Part shown: positions 33,205-42,872 of the stretch, piece after piece | How the letters are laid out: each line of letters begins with the position of its first letter | How positions within the stretch are numbered: position 1 is the first letter of the stretch | Source: Sabulicella rubraurantiaca | Lineage (GTDB): Bacteria; Pseudomonadota; Alphaproteobacteria; Acetobacterales; Acetobacteraceae | Reading direction: 5' to 3' | DNA length: 64,000 nucleotides | Assembly: GCF_017355885.1 (NCBI RefSeq) | Contig: NZ_JAFEUU010000015.1 | Coordinates: 16,839-80,838, forward strand | Translations under genes and position numbers: made by a program | The notes under the pieces: generated by a model | What the model saw: the letters and a program-made list of their open reading frames with translations, nothing else | What the model was told of the DNA's origin: nothing | Database searches by the model: none

Positions 33205-36200
33205 TCAGAGGATCGAGGCGTTGGCCAAGCTGACCGAGAACGTGTCCGTGGCGACGTCGTTGTCGCCATCCAGCAGCGTGGCGGTCAGGTTCATCTGCAG
33301 CGGCGCCGGGGCGAAGTTCGTCTCGATCGCCCACTGGATCACCGGAACCTTCACGGTGCCGTTGCCCATGGTGAGCTGCACCGCGTCGATGTCCTTGGCG
33401 CCGCCGTCGATCTCGAAGAACTTCCCGCCCACCGCCACCTTGGGAACGGTGGGATCGGTGCCCAAGGCGGGCTCAAGCATGGCCGCCGTGACCAGCTGGT
33501 TCGCCAAGACGGTCCCGTCGGTGAAGTAGACGGTGTAGTAGAGCTGCTCTCCCGAGCCTGGATCATAGCCCCCGACGGAGTTGTCGATGTAGACGGTCAC
33601 CGCGGCCGCCACCTCCTCGGGGTTGAACACGAAGCTCTCGTCGGCCGCCTGGATGCCCGCGGTCCCGTTGCCATCAAGATTGTTGTTGTTGATGCCGATG
33701 CCGGAGGTCGACACGTTCATCTGCGTGGCGCTGTTGATGAGCGTCGGGATCTGGTTGGTGGCCGAGGCAGGCGGAAGGAAGGCCTGGATCTGGCCCTCGG
33801 TCAGGTCCGTGGCGCCGGACCCGATCAGATCGAGGAGGTCGTTCGGCGGAGCGTTGCCGGCCACACCGGACTTCGGGGCGGTCGCGACTGCTCCGAAGAA
33901 CACCACGTCGTCAGCCCCCGCCTCGCTGCCGCCGAAGAGCAGCGTCTGCACCGCGTCGGGGCCGCCGGCCTTGAGCTGGCCCTGCGAGGTGTCGCGGAGC
34001 GTGATCGTGGGGGGCGGCGTCGTCAGGCTGATGTTGTAGGTCTCCGGATTATCCGGGTCGAAGGTCAGGGTGAAGTTGACCGTCTGCGGGTTGCTCACCC
34101 CGTCAGTGGGCGTGAAGTCGGCCGTGATCGAGCCGGTGAAGACATAGTTCCCGTTCGCGTCGGTCGTGGTTTTGGTGCCGAGCGAGGTGTTGACCGTGAC
34201 CGTGTCATTGGTGGCGGGGTTGCCGTCGTTGATCGCATAGCTGTTCAGGGTCAGGCTCAGGGACTTGAACGCATCGGCGCCGGGGGCGTGATCCCAGGTG
34301 CCCTGCGCACCTGCGGCGTAGGTCCCGGTCGCATTGTTGACGGTAAGGGCAGGCCCGTCATCCTTGAAGGCGAGGCGCGTGGTGATGTCGAGCGTTGCGT
34401 CGGCAAAGTCGGCATCCTTGTCGGTGGCTCTCGCGACCACCTGAACCAGGCCCGTGCCGCTGAGGTTCAGGGTCTCATCCGGATTGGTCGTGGGGTGCAC
34501 GACGGCCCGCCGCTGATCGAGCGTGACCACGCCCGAGGCGTCGACGCTGACCACAAAGACCTCTGGTCCGCCTGCGCCGGCGCGTCCGACGATGTTGGCT
34601 CCCTCCTTGGACAGAACGACGGCCAGGCCGGTGGCGGTGTCGGTGAGGTTCGAAGCACCCCCGGCGGTGGCAAGGGAGTAGGAGACCGGTGTGCTGCCGG
34701 CTCCGTCTGCGCCGAAGACGGGGGTGAAGTTGGCGGCGAAGGAGCCGGTGGCGTTGGTGGCCAGCGTGGTTTCATCGACCGTCAGCGTCGGCGCGTTGGC
34801 CGCGTTCGCGGTGATCGAAGGCCCGTCATCCTTGAAGGCGAGGCGTTGGGTGATGTCGAGAGGCGCGGTGGCGAAGTCGGTGTCCTTGTCGGTCGCCGTC
34901 GCGCTCAGGGTGATGAGGTTCAGGACATTGGCGAGGTTGCGGGTCTCATCCGGATTGGTCGTGGGGTGCACGATGGCCCGCTGTTGGTCGAGCGTCACCA
35001 CGCCCGAAGCGTCGACGCTGACCACAAAGACCACGGGGCCGCCCGCGCCAGCGCGGCCGACGATGGTGGCGCCTTCCTTGGCCAGGACGACGGCCAGGCC
35101 GGTGGCGGTGTCGGTCAGGCCCGAGTTCCCGCCCAGGGTCCCCAGCGCGTAGGTGACCGGCGTGCTGCCGGCTCCGTCGGCGCCGAAGGCGGGCGTGAAA
35201 TTGGCGGCAAAGGAGCCGGTCGCGTTGGTGGCCAGGATGGTCTCGTCCACGGTCAGCGTCGGCGCGTTGGTCGCACTCGCTGTGATCGAAGGCCCGTCAT
35301 CCTTGAAGGCCATGCGCGTGGTGATGTCGAGTGTCGCGTCGGCGAAGTCGCCGTCCTTGTCGGTGGCCCGCGCGGTCAGCTGAACCAGGTTCGTGCCGCT
35401 GAGGCTCAGCGTCTCATCCGGGTCGGTCGTGGGATGCACGATGGCGCGCTGCTGGTCCAGCGTCACCACGCCCGAAGCGTCGACGCTGACCACAAAGACC
35501 ACGGGGCCGCCCGCGCCAGCGCGGCCGACGATGTTCGCGCCCTCCTTGGCCAGGACGACGGTCTGGCCGGTGGCTGTGTCCGTGAGGTTCGACGCGCCGC
35601 CGGCCGTGGCGAGTGTGTAGGAGACCGATGTACTGCCTGGCCCGTCGGTGCCGAAGGCCGAGGTAAAATTGGCAGCGAAGGACCCGGTCGCGTTGGTGGC
35701 CAGCACCGTCTCGTCCACGGTCAGCGTGGGCGCATTGGCCGCACTCGCTGTGATGGAGGGCCCGTCATCATGGATGAAGACGCTGTCGCCCAGGTTCGCG
35801 GTGTCGCCGACCACCTGCGTCAGGTCGATGCGGCCGATGTCGAAGGGGGTCGAGCCGGTGTTCGCGCTGACCTGCAGCCGGTTGAAGGTCTCCCCGCTCA
35901 CCGCGGTGACAAACACCTCCATGTTGGCGCTGAGGCCCACGATGCTGGCCGCATTCCCGGTGATCGTGACCCTGACCCCGTTCTGGAGGGTGCCATCGCT
36001 GGCCGCGCCATCCACCCAGGTGCCGAGGGTCGTGTTTCCGGACTTGACCACCACCGTCTGCATGCCGACCGCGGTGTCGTCCTGGAAGGCGCCGCTCGTG
36101 GCGTTGTTGCCGCCCTCCGCGCCAATGTAGCCGAAGCCTTCCTCCGGCGTCGTGCCGCCGCCCGCCTCGTAGAGGCCGACCGTCATGCTGGCCGTGCCGC

Positions 36201-37185
36201 CGCCCTGGGTCTGCGAGACGAAGACGCCGGCGGTGGTCACGTTGAGATAGCCGGAATAGTCGACATCCTTGATGTTGATGCCCGAGGCCTCGCCCGAGGT
36301 GCCGGTCGGCAGGGGCACGAGGCCGCTGACGAAGGTCATGACGCCGACATCGCCCGGCGTATACATCTGGTTGTTGATGCCCGTCGTCGCGCCGGTCCCG
36401 CCCTGGCTGGTGTTGACGGAGTCGCTCGGATCGGACCCGCCCTTGACGATCTCGCCGTCCTTCGCCCCGCCATTCTCGACGTTCAGGTCACGGCCGGTCA
36501 TCAGCAGCCCGGCACTTTCGGTGCCGAGCGCGACCCAGAGGAAATTGCCGGAGCGGAGATTGTCGAAGTCGAACGAGACGCTGCCGGTGGCGGTGACGTT
36601 GAGGAAGTCGCCGAGATCGACCGTGTCGTCATGCGCCGCAGCCGTGGCGCCGTCGACGAAGTGCTCCATCGGCTTGAAGGTCACGCCCCAGACATCGGCG
36701 GCGGTGTGGGTGGCGTTCTCGTCGAGGTAGTAGGCGAAGACGACCTGGCTGCCGTCGAGGCTGGCGGGGTTGGTGATGTCGACGTTGGCCGGCAACTCGG
36801 TCGAGCCGATCAGGATGTCGCCGCCCAGGAAGGAGTAGAGATAGATCGGAGCGGCGCTGCCGGCGACCGTCAGGTTCTGCCCGTTATAGGTGGCGATCTG
36901 GCCGTTGAAGAGCGAGCCATCGGTTCGGCTGAAGAAGATGTTATTGGCCCCGGTCCCCGTCACGGTGATCATGGAGCCCGCGCCCGGATCCTCGGTTGCT
37001 CCCCCGAAGGCCGCGTTGCTCGTTGTCAGCCCCGTCAGGCCCTCCAGAAACTGCTCGAAGGGATCGGGGAGCGCATCGAGGTTGGCGGCGAGCGCGATGT
37101 CGTCCTTGTCGGGGGCGCCGCCGGACTGCACGCCCGCAGTCTGATCGAGGCGCAGATCGCCCGTGATGGTGATGTCGAGTGCCAT
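33205..37185 (-). CDS. Large repeat protein with DUF5801-like tandem domains, probable secreted or surface protein
   Basis: 1326 residues, acidic, rich in Gly, Ala, Thr, Asp and nearly free of cysteine, as in RTX-type secreted proteins. Residues about 472-941 consist of three near-identical units of 156-157 residues. Each opens with DDGPSITA and APTLTVDET and contains VVFVVSVDASGVVTLDQ and HPTTxPDET. A divergent fourth DDGP unit follows. The remaining carboxy part has IDGGAKDIDAVQLTMGNGTV and ends LLDGDNDVATDTFSVSLANA. The amino part resembles proteins that begin MALDITITGD without a classical signal peptide. I see no GGxGxDxL calcium-binding nonapeptides at the end, which a type I secretion substrate would normally have. 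GAGGAGA supports the ATG. Confidence 0.85.
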   Translation of the reverse strand: MALDITITGDLRLDQTAGVQSGGAPDKDDIALAANLDALPDPFEQFLEGLTGLTTSNAAFGGATEDPGAGSMITVTGTGANNIFFSRTDGSLFNGQIATYNGQNLTVAGSAAPIYLYSFLGGDILIGSTELPANVDITNPASLDGSQVVFAYYLDENATHTAADVWGVTFKPMEHFVDGATAAAHDDTVDLGDFLNVTATGSVSFDFDNLRSGNFLWVALGTESAGLLMTGRDLNVENGGAKDGEIVKGGSDPSDSVNTSQGGTGATTGINNQMYTPGDVGVMTFVSGLVPLPTGTSGEASGINIKDVDYSGYLNVTTAGVFVSQTQGGGTASMTVGLYEAGGGTTPEEGFGYIGAEGGNNATSGAFQDDTAVGMQTVVVKSGNTTLGTWVDGAASDGTLQNGVRVTITGNAASIVGLSANMEVFVTAVSGETFNRLQVSANTGSTPFDIGRIDLTQVVGDTANLGDSVFIHDDGPSITASAANAPTLTVDETVLATNATGSFAANFTSAFGTDGPGSTSVSYTLATAGGASNLTDTATGQTVVLAKEGANIVGRAGAGGPVVFVVSVDASGVVTLDQQRAIVHPTTDPDETLSLSGTNLVQLTARATDKDGDFADATLDITTRMAFKDDGPSITASATNAPTLTVDETILATNATGSFAANFTPAFGADGAGSTPVTYALGTLGGNSGLTDTATGLAVVLAKEGATIVGRAGAGGPVVFVVSVDASGVVTLDQQRAIVHPTTNPDETRNLANVLNLITLSATATDKDTDFATAPLDITQRLAFKDDGPSITANAANAPTLTVDETTLATNATGSFAANFTPVFGADGAGSTPVSYSLATAGGASNLTDTATGLAVVLSKEGANIVGRAGAGGPEVFVVSVDASGVVTLDQRRAVVHPTTNPDETLNLSGTGLVQVVARATDKDADFADATLDITTRLAFKDDGPALTVNNATGTYAAGAQGTWDHAPGADAFKSLSLTLNSYAINDGNPATNDTVTVNTSLGTKTTTDANGNYVFTGSITADFTPTDGVSNPQTVNFTLTFDPDNPETYNISLTTPPPTITLRDTSQGQLKAGGPDAVQTLLFGGSEAGADDVVFFGAVATAPKSGVAGNAPPNDLLDLIGSGATDLTEGQIQAFLPPASATNQIPTLINSATQMNVSTSGIGINNNNLDGNGTAGIQAADESFVFNPEEVAAAVTVYIDNSVGGYDPGSGEQLYYTVYFTDGTVLANQLVTAAMLEPALGTDPTVPKVAVGGKFFEIDGGAKDIDAVQLTMGNGTVKVPVIQWAIETNFAPAPLQMNLTATLLDGDNDVATDTFSVSLANASIL
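34352..35768. repeat. Three tandem repeat units of about 468 bases in the repeat-protein gene
   Basis: The marker GGCCCGTCAT occurs at 34352, 34820, 35291 and 35759, giving units of 468, 471 and 468 bases, all multiples of three. Long stretches are nearly identical between units, for example the segment coding VVFVVSVDASGVVTLDQ. Such identity implies recent duplication or gene conversion and could allow copy number to change by recombination. Confidence 0.9.
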
Positions 37186-38197
37186 GGCCTACATCTCCTC
37201 CACACGCGAGGGTTGTCCCTCGCACGATTCTCCCAGGGCCATCCGGCCTCAGCCGTGGCTCAAGGAAGGCCTTGCAAGGTCGAGCGTTCGTCTCCCGTCG
37301 CCTCGACAGCAGGGCGGGACGCCGCCCCAATGCCCAAGGCTGGGAGGCCGTTCGCTCGATCCGGACTGTGTGAATTGCATGAGGGGCTTTGCGCGATCTC
37401 ATGCAAATAAGCCGCGAATTCTGAATGGAATTTGTGAAGCGTTATAAGGGGATTAGGGTAACCCAAGCCTTTGTTGTGCGATGCTTTGGCGGGATTGTTC
37501 CATCGATCGCCCGAATGCTCTTGGCATTTCGGGTTTATCTTGAACCGGATGAGGTCGCTGATCGGGCTGGTTGTGGGTTCGAGGGAAGGGTTACATGGAG
37601 ATGGGTAAGTTTTTCATTACCGATTCTCGAAAATCGTGACGGAGTCTCAGCGACGTGGATGATCGCTCCGGTGTAGTGGGGCCCGCTGGGGCAGGGTCTG
37701 CTGCCATTTTGCCGAACAGGGAGAGGCGCCTGTACAAGGCGTGGACGAGGAAGCGTGCCTCACGTAGCCGGCGGTCGAGCTTTTCCCTCTTGCACAACTT
37801 CAGCGAGAAAGTTGCGCCACACGAAAGTGTATGAAAGGCCATGTTTAGGCTGGGGCGTGTGTCTGGGTGTGGGCGAGGCTTGCCGGCTGACCTGAAGGTC
37901 AGCGGCGCAGAATGGCATGATCCCTCGATGTGGGCGTCGTCCCTTGACGTGGTGCCATCAGTGCGTTGGCCTCGTGTCTAACAGATTTGCAGGTTCCGTG
38001 GGCGCGCCGCGATGCGAGACGGCATGCGCCGTGGCCGCCATTCCTTTTCGAACCCATCTCGCCTAGCGCCGGCTGATCCTCGACTGCTCGCTGTACCGGC
38101 AAAGTGTAAAGCGGATCGACGCCGGCATCTCGCAGCGTTCTATGATCGCTGGGGCTCCCGCGCCCTTTTCGTGGGCGAGCGTGGAAAGGCAGCGGCC
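37186..38197. other. 1-kb intergenic region, AT-rich in part
   Basis: The region between the repeat-protein gene and the methyltransferase gene is less GC-rich than its surroundings from about 37370 to 37660 and probably contains the repeat-protein promoter. Short open frames at 37425-37676 (plus) and 37591-37842 (minus) lack ribosome sites and family similarity. A 7-base stem, GCTGACC/GGTCAGC, with a TGAA loop lies at 37886-37903. I see no gene that I can support. Confidence 0.5.
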
Positions 38198-39034
38198 ATG
38201 GGCGAAGCAGCCAGCAGCAAGATCCAGGACCACTACGCAAGCGAGGGCATCGCGGCCCGGATCCTCGCCGCCCTCCGGGCCGCTTGGGGCGAGGACATTC
38301 CGGTCACGCCCGACGCGCTGGCCCCGCTCGACCACTTCCATGGTCGCGGCCTGAAGGCGACCGAGGAACTGGCCGCGCTCCTGGACCCGCGCGCCGGTGA
38401 GCGCCTGCTCGACATCGGGGGCGGCATCGGCGGGCCCGCGCGCTGGATCGCGGCGAGCTTCGGCTGCCGCGTCACTTCGCTCGACCTGACGCCAGAGTGC
38501 TGCCGGACCGCGGTGGAGCTGAGTGCAGCCACCGGCCTCTCCGACCGCGTGTTCATCATCGAGGGCATCGCAACGGACCTGCCTTTCGGCGAGGGCGAGT
38601 TCGACCGGGCCTACTCCGAGAACGTGGCGATGAACATCGCCGACAAGCCACGCTTCTACGCTGAGGCGCTGCGGGTGCTGCGTCCCGGCGGGGTGTTTGC
38701 CTTCTCCAACTACGGGGCAGGGCCAAACGGTGATCCGCATTTCCCGCTTCCCTGGGCGGCGGGACCACTGACGAGCTTCCTGGCGTCGCCGGACGAGACG
38801 CGTGAAGAGATCCTGGATGCCGGGTTCGAATTGGTCGTGTTTCGCGACAAGACCGAGGAAGTCCTGCCGGATCTGCGCGAGAACCGCCGGCGACTGGAAG
38901 GGCAGGGCCTTCCGCCTCTCGGGCTGCAGACCCTCATGGGCGAGCGGATCGCGGAGTTTCAGATCAACGTTGCCCGGAGCGCGGAAGAGGGCCGTCTGAC
39001 CATCATCGAGGCCCTGCTCCGCAAGCCAACCTGA
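38198..39034 (+). CDS. SAM-dependent class I methyltransferase
   Basis: A 278-residue methyltransferase. The SAM motif is GERLLDIGGGIGGPARWIAA near residue 68, acidic motif II is VTSLDLTPECCRTA, and ENVAMNIADKPRFYAEALRV plus LRPGGVFAFSNYG complete motifs III-IV. It resembles small-molecule methylases of the UbiE/sarcosine-dimethylglycine type, but the substrate cannot be fixed. The ATG at 38198 has GGAAAGG upstream; the frame is open further upstream without similarity. It stands alone. Confidence 0.87.
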   Translation: MGEAASSKIQDHYASEGIAARILAALRAAWGEDIPVTPDALAPLDHFHGRGLKATEELAALLDPRAGERLLDIGGGIGGPARWIAASFGCRVTSLDLTPECCRTAVELSAATGLSDRVFIIEGIATDLPFGEGEFDRAYSENVAMNIADKPRFYAEALRVLRPGGVFAFSNYGAGPNGDPHFPLPWAAGPLTSFLASPDETREEILDAGFELVVFRDKTEEVLPDLRENRRRLEGQGLPPLGLQTLMGERIAEFQINVARSAEEGRLTIIEALLRKPT

Positions 39035-39568
39035 GGCAACGCCGCTGTTCCAGAGGTATCGGAGATCTGCTCCGGAATGGCGTGCATGCCGATCTCGTGG
39101 CGTGACCGGGACACACCCGGCCTGCTGGTGCCGAAGCAGATTTCCGCGACTTACTGTCTTCGAGCCCTGACCCGCGTGTCTGCGCCTGCCGTGGGCGAGG
39201 AACTGCCCCGCATGTAGCGACGCTCAGGACGATAGCGTCCCGTTGCGCCCGACCGGGAAATCAAGGCTTTCCAGAGCCGCGCAAAAAGTCTCACAACCAA
39301 CCTCTTTGACTGACAAAGCCCAGTGACCCGCGCTCTAAAATGAAGCGCGACCGAGGCGAGCGTGCCCGGGAGGCATCCCCTCGCTCCCAAGGGGCCGGGC
39401 CTACTCCGGCCGAAAGATCCATGCAACGTGAGGGCTTTTACTTTCGGTGGAAATCCGCATCGGCCCATCCGAAGCCTCAGGGCCGGGCGCCAGCCGATGG
39501 CCACGGACGGAATCCCTTCCGACGAGGCGCAAACCGGTTAGGGTCTGTCAGACAGTTCCGGAGCAAAG
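39035..39568. other. Intergenic region without recognisable gene
   Basis: About 530 bases with no supported reading frame. An 11-base palindrome, CTGTCAGACAG, lies near 39544, just upstream of the small membrane protein gene. Nothing else is evident. Confidence 0.45.
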
Positions 39569-40018
39569 ATGGCCAGTGCGGCAGCAGGTCTAAGCAGGGT
39601 CCGGCGGGCGTTCGACGCGGGGCTTGGATTCGTGCTCGGGACGGCGGTCGGCGTGCCGGTAGGCCTTGCGCTGTATATGGCGGGACGCGAAGCGCTGCTG
39701 CCCCCGCGGCTTCTTTCCTCGGACGTAATCCTGTGGACCGTGGTTGTCCTCGTCGCTCTCAGCCTTGGCGTGGTCGGGGCCCGAAGGCGTTGGGGCGCGC
39801 CCGGAGGAAGCCGGCTTGTGCGCGGCGCCCTCGGCTTCGTGGCGGGCGCGGTGATCGGCGGCCCGCTGACCTTTGTCGCTGCCCTGGCAGCCTGGGATGC
39901 CTCGGGTATCCCCGATCGGGATGGCGGCTTCGGGTTGATGACGCTCTTTGTGTTAGCGCCGCTCGGGGCGCTGGCCTTGGGTGTCACCGGGGCCCTCCTC
40001 CTGGCGCGGCGCGGTTGA
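39569..40018 (+). CDS. Small integral membrane protein of unknown function
   Basis: A 149-residue protein with about four hydrophobic segments: around residues 17-38 (AGLGFVLGTAVGVPVGLALY), 52-70, 86-107 (ALGFVAGAVIGGPLTFVAAL) and 124-146. Loops are short and positively charged (ARRRWG). The GxxxG-like patterns within helices suggest packing. No family was recognised. It is followed after 126 bases by the JAB-MORN gene on the same strand. Confidence 0.65.
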   Translation: MASAAAGLSRVRRAFDAGLGFVLGTAVGVPVGLALYMAGREALLPPRLLSSDVILWTVVVLVALSLGVVGARRRWGAPGGSRLVRGALGFVAGAVIGGPLTFVAALAAWDASGIPDRDGGFGLMTLFVLAPLGALALGVTGALLLARRG

Positions 40019-40144
40019 AGCGGTGGTTCGCCGTTGTCCGGATCGCTGCCTCCCGCACCCCCACCTCGTTTTGGTATAACGCCTCCCCATAGCCCTGCGG
40101 CGAGTGGGCACAGCCGCGACACGATGGAAGGAGGAGGGGAAAGC

Positions 40145-42706
40145 GTGCCGAGATGCGATCAGGCTTCGCAAGGAGGCAGCAGCCGGGACGACCCAGGGCA
40201 CCGAAAGGGGTGGGGCAGCGCCTCAGGCTGTTTGGCTGCCCTCCTGCTGGCCGCGGGCATAGGCGTGGCCAGTTCGGCGGCCGTCGCCCAGCCACCCCCG
40301 AGGGCAACGGCCCCCGCCTCGCGAACCGGGGCCGGCAACGCTGCGACCCTCGCGATGATGAGCCGTGCCGCTGCCACCATCGGCACCATCAGGCCGCCAC
40401 CGGATGCTCCAGCGGATGTCACACCGGCCGCGGCCACCCTGGTCAGCGAATGCCACGTGCTCGTCGAGCGGGCCGGCTTGCAGCGGATCATCGCAGCCAT
40501 GCGACCTTCCGGGCAGCAGCTCACTCTCTCCGTGCAATTCGGCGCGGCTGACGGCCTCGCCGAACTGAGCAGCATCAGCGTGATCCGCGAGGGGGAACTC
40601 GACAAGGATTCCCCGCTTGCCCTCATCAGCGGCGACTCCCCCTTCGTCCTGTTGACGCTCCAGCGGAGCGGGGAGCGCTGTTCCAGCGGAGAGAGAGGTT
40701 GGCTCACCCTTGCAGGCCATGCCGGGGCGCAGGCCTTGGCGGTCGCTCACCAGGATCGCGAGGAGGCTTGGCGGTTCGTCACCGGATGTGTACCCCAGAG
40801 CCCGCGCGCCGCAGAATGGCGAGGCAGCAGCCTGGCCACCATCCGCTGCCCTGCTGCCCTCGCACAGAGCTCAGCGCTGCCAGGCGCGCCAGTCCTTGCG
40901 ATGGGGAATGGCACCGTCGCCGTGGTCGGCCTGACCACCGGCGCCCGTTCGGGAGAAAGCCTCGCAGTACGCGACCTGCGGCCCCTGGTCTTCGGCGTGC
41001 CGCCTGCGGAAACCTCCGCCACCGAGCCGGGATGGGCGGCCGCGCTGTCCTATAGCAGCCTCCGGCCAAATCGGGCCGCCATGCCCATCCGGCCCATCGC
41101 AGGCGTCGAGCGTCGTGATCTCGACGTAGCGGCAGCGGCCTTCTCCGATCTTGCCGCCGTGATCCAGGTCGGTGGAACTCAGCCGCCCGACCACCTCTCG
41201 CTCCCGCCATCCATGGTCCGCGAGATGTCGGCCCTCTTCCAGCGGATGAGGCAGGAAGGCGTGGAGTTCGGCGCCTTTTTGCACCACACGCCTTTTGGCT
41301 TTGTGGCGCGGGACGTGTCGCGTGGAAGCTCCCACAGCGTCGTTCTTGCCGGCCGCACGGGTGGAGGCGCGTCCATTTCGTTCGCCTTCCACACGCACCC
41401 GAGTGACGCCGGCTTCTCGGCGCAGGATCTGGTGGGCGCCCGTCCCGATATGGTGACCGTCGTTCAATCGGCGCCCGACAATTTCCACATGCTGGTCTTC
41501 AACCGGCCTCAGGAAACCGGAGGCTTGAGGCCGCCGCTGCAGAAGACGGCGATCAGCATCCTGGCGGCCCGGCGCCTGATCGCAGCCCGCGCACGGCTTC
41601 AAAGAGCCGCTCCCGCCGAAAGGGAGCGCGCCAACAATCAGATCGCCATGGAGGTCATCGCCGCGCAGGCGTGGGAAGGGAATTTCCTGTACTACACCGG
41701 CCCCGCCGAGCGGATGCGGCTGCTTACCTCCGTGGACGCGCTGCGGCGCCCGATTTCTGGCCCGGCCGCGCCACAGCCGGCGAGCAATTGGGATCGCCTC
41801 ACGCGCTACGAACGCCTCGCCGCGCAAGCGGCCCTCATCGAGGATGCCTTCGCCTCGGGCGACCGCGCCCTGGCGGAGCGGATGCAACTGAACGGCGAGC
41901 TGGACGAGGTCACCCGCATGGCACTCGCGGCGTGGAAGGCGCGGATCCGTGCGCGCGGAGGCATCCGGGAAGACTCGGAACTCGGCCGCCTTCTGGCTCA
42001 GGATGGACTTCCCGACGAGCTGCTGTTCTGGCTTCTCGAACCGGCCTCCGGGCGAACCCCCAGTGGGGGCACCGTGGATCTCATTTTCGACCGCTATCTC
42101 ATCACCGCGGAGGACGGGGGCACGGCGGTCCGACGCCGACAGATTGGGCCGCGGGTCGGATCTGCCGATGAGGTCGAACTGCGCTGGCCTAACGGCGCCT
42201 GGTACCGGGGCTTTGCCGTCGGTTCGATGTTCCTAGGGCAGGGGCATTTTCGCGACAGGGAAGGGAACCAGATCATCGGGCAGTTCGGCCCTCCGGAATC
42301 GCGGGCGCCTGGCCGGATCCTGCGCGCGGACGGGGTGCGCTACGAGGGCATGCTGACCGGGACCGGTGAGCCATGGGGCCGAGGGCGCATGCGCCACCCC
42401 AATGGGGATGTCTATGAGGGCGAGTTCCAGCGTGGGCGACACGGCCGCGGAACCTATCGCCTCAGCACTGGCCAGCGGATCGAAGGCGAGTTCCGCAACG
42501 GCCGCGTCCACGGAAATGCGACCCTCTACTCGAGCAACAACGAGATGCAGCAGACCGGCGAGTGGCGGGAGGACCGGTTCGTCAGCGGCCGGATGATTGT
42601 TCACCGGGGCAATGTGCGTGAAGTGCACGAAGGCGAATTCCGCAACAACGCGCTGGCTCGCGGCACGATCTACGCGCCCCAGGGGACACGCACCGTGGGG
42701 CGCTGA
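40145..42706 (+). CDS. Exported protein joining a JAB/DUF4329-like metalloprotease domain to MORN repeats
   Basis: 853 residues from GTG at 40145, chosen because GGAGGAGG (40130-40137) precedes it; an in-frame ATG at 40124 is possible. A signal-like hydrophobic stretch at about 30-48 (LAALLLAAGIGVASSAAVAQ) predicts export. Residues about 360-455 look like DUF4329/JAB domains: Glu374, then HTHPSDAGFSAQD (His416, His418, Ser425, Asp428), close to the JAMM pattern but one residue shorter between the histidines and aspartate. The carboxy part carries MORN repeats (GDVYEGEFQRGRHGRGTYRL, then RIEGEFRNGRVHGNATLYS). The region 100-340 resembles nothing I know. It may be a periplasmic or cell-surface peptidase. 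Confidence 0.75.
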   Translation: MPRCDQASQGGSSRDDPGHRKGWGSASGCLAALLLAAGIGVASSAAVAQPPPRATAPASRTGAGNAATLAMMSRAAATIGTIRPPPDAPADVTPAAATLVSECHVLVERAGLQRIIAAMRPSGQQLTLSVQFGAADGLAELSSISVIREGELDKDSPLALISGDSPFVLLTLQRSGERCSSGERGWLTLAGHAGAQALAVAHQDREEAWRFVTGCVPQSPRAAEWRGSSLATIRCPAALAQSSALPGAPVLAMGNGTVAVVGLTTGARSGESLAVRDLRPLVFGVPPAETSATEPGWAAALSYSSLRPNRAAMPIRPIAGVERRDLDVAAAAFSDLAAVIQVGGTQPPDHLSLPPSMVREMSALFQRMRQEGVEFGAFLHHTPFGFVARDVSRGSSHSVVLAGRTGGGASISFAFHTHPSDAGFSAQDLVGARPDMVTVVQSAPDNFHMLVFNRPQETGGLRPPLQKTAISILAARRLIAARARLQRAAPAERERANNQIAMEVIAAQAWEGNFLYYTGPAERMRLLTSVDALRRPISGPAAPQPASNWDRLTRYERLAAQAALIEDAFASGDRALAERMQLNGELDEVTRMALAAWKARIRARGGIREDSELGRLLAQDGLPDELLFWLLEPASGRTPSGGTVDLIFDRYLITAEDGGTAVRRRQIGPRVGSADEVELRWPNGAWYRGFAVGSMFLGQGHFRDREGNQIIGQFGPPESRAPGRILRADGVRYEGMLTGTGEPWGRGRMRHPNGDVYEGEFQRGRHGRGTYRLSTGQRIEGEFRNGRVHGNATLYSSNNEMQQTGEWREDRFVSGRMIVHRGNVREVHEGEFRNNALARGTIYAPQGTRTVGR

Positions 42707-42872
42707 ACGCGCCAAGAGGGGTGATGTCCAGGAAGCTACCAGCCGCCGACACCAGCCTAGTCGCTTGGCAACGGAATGCGCCCTTTCCTCGACGCGGAAG
42801 CAATTGAACAAATTCTTCGGCGTGATGCCGTGATGCACTCCGACGCGATCAGGCAGGCGCAGGCCGAGGGTC

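Noticed and set aside
34352..35768. Tandem repeats considered as CRISPR or intergenic repeats
   Set aside because: The period is about 468 bases, in frame inside a coding gene, with no short repeats or spacers.
33181..37410. A plus-strand open frame of about 1409 codons opposite the repeat protein
   Set aside because: It is the mirror of a GC-rich, repetitive real gene; its translation is low-complexity Gly/Arg/Val without domains, and the minus strand has a ribosome site, domains and a terminator.
37425..37842. Small open frames of about 83 codons on both strands in the AT-richer gap
   Set aside because: No ribosome sites, no family resemblance, and they overlap each other on opposite strands.
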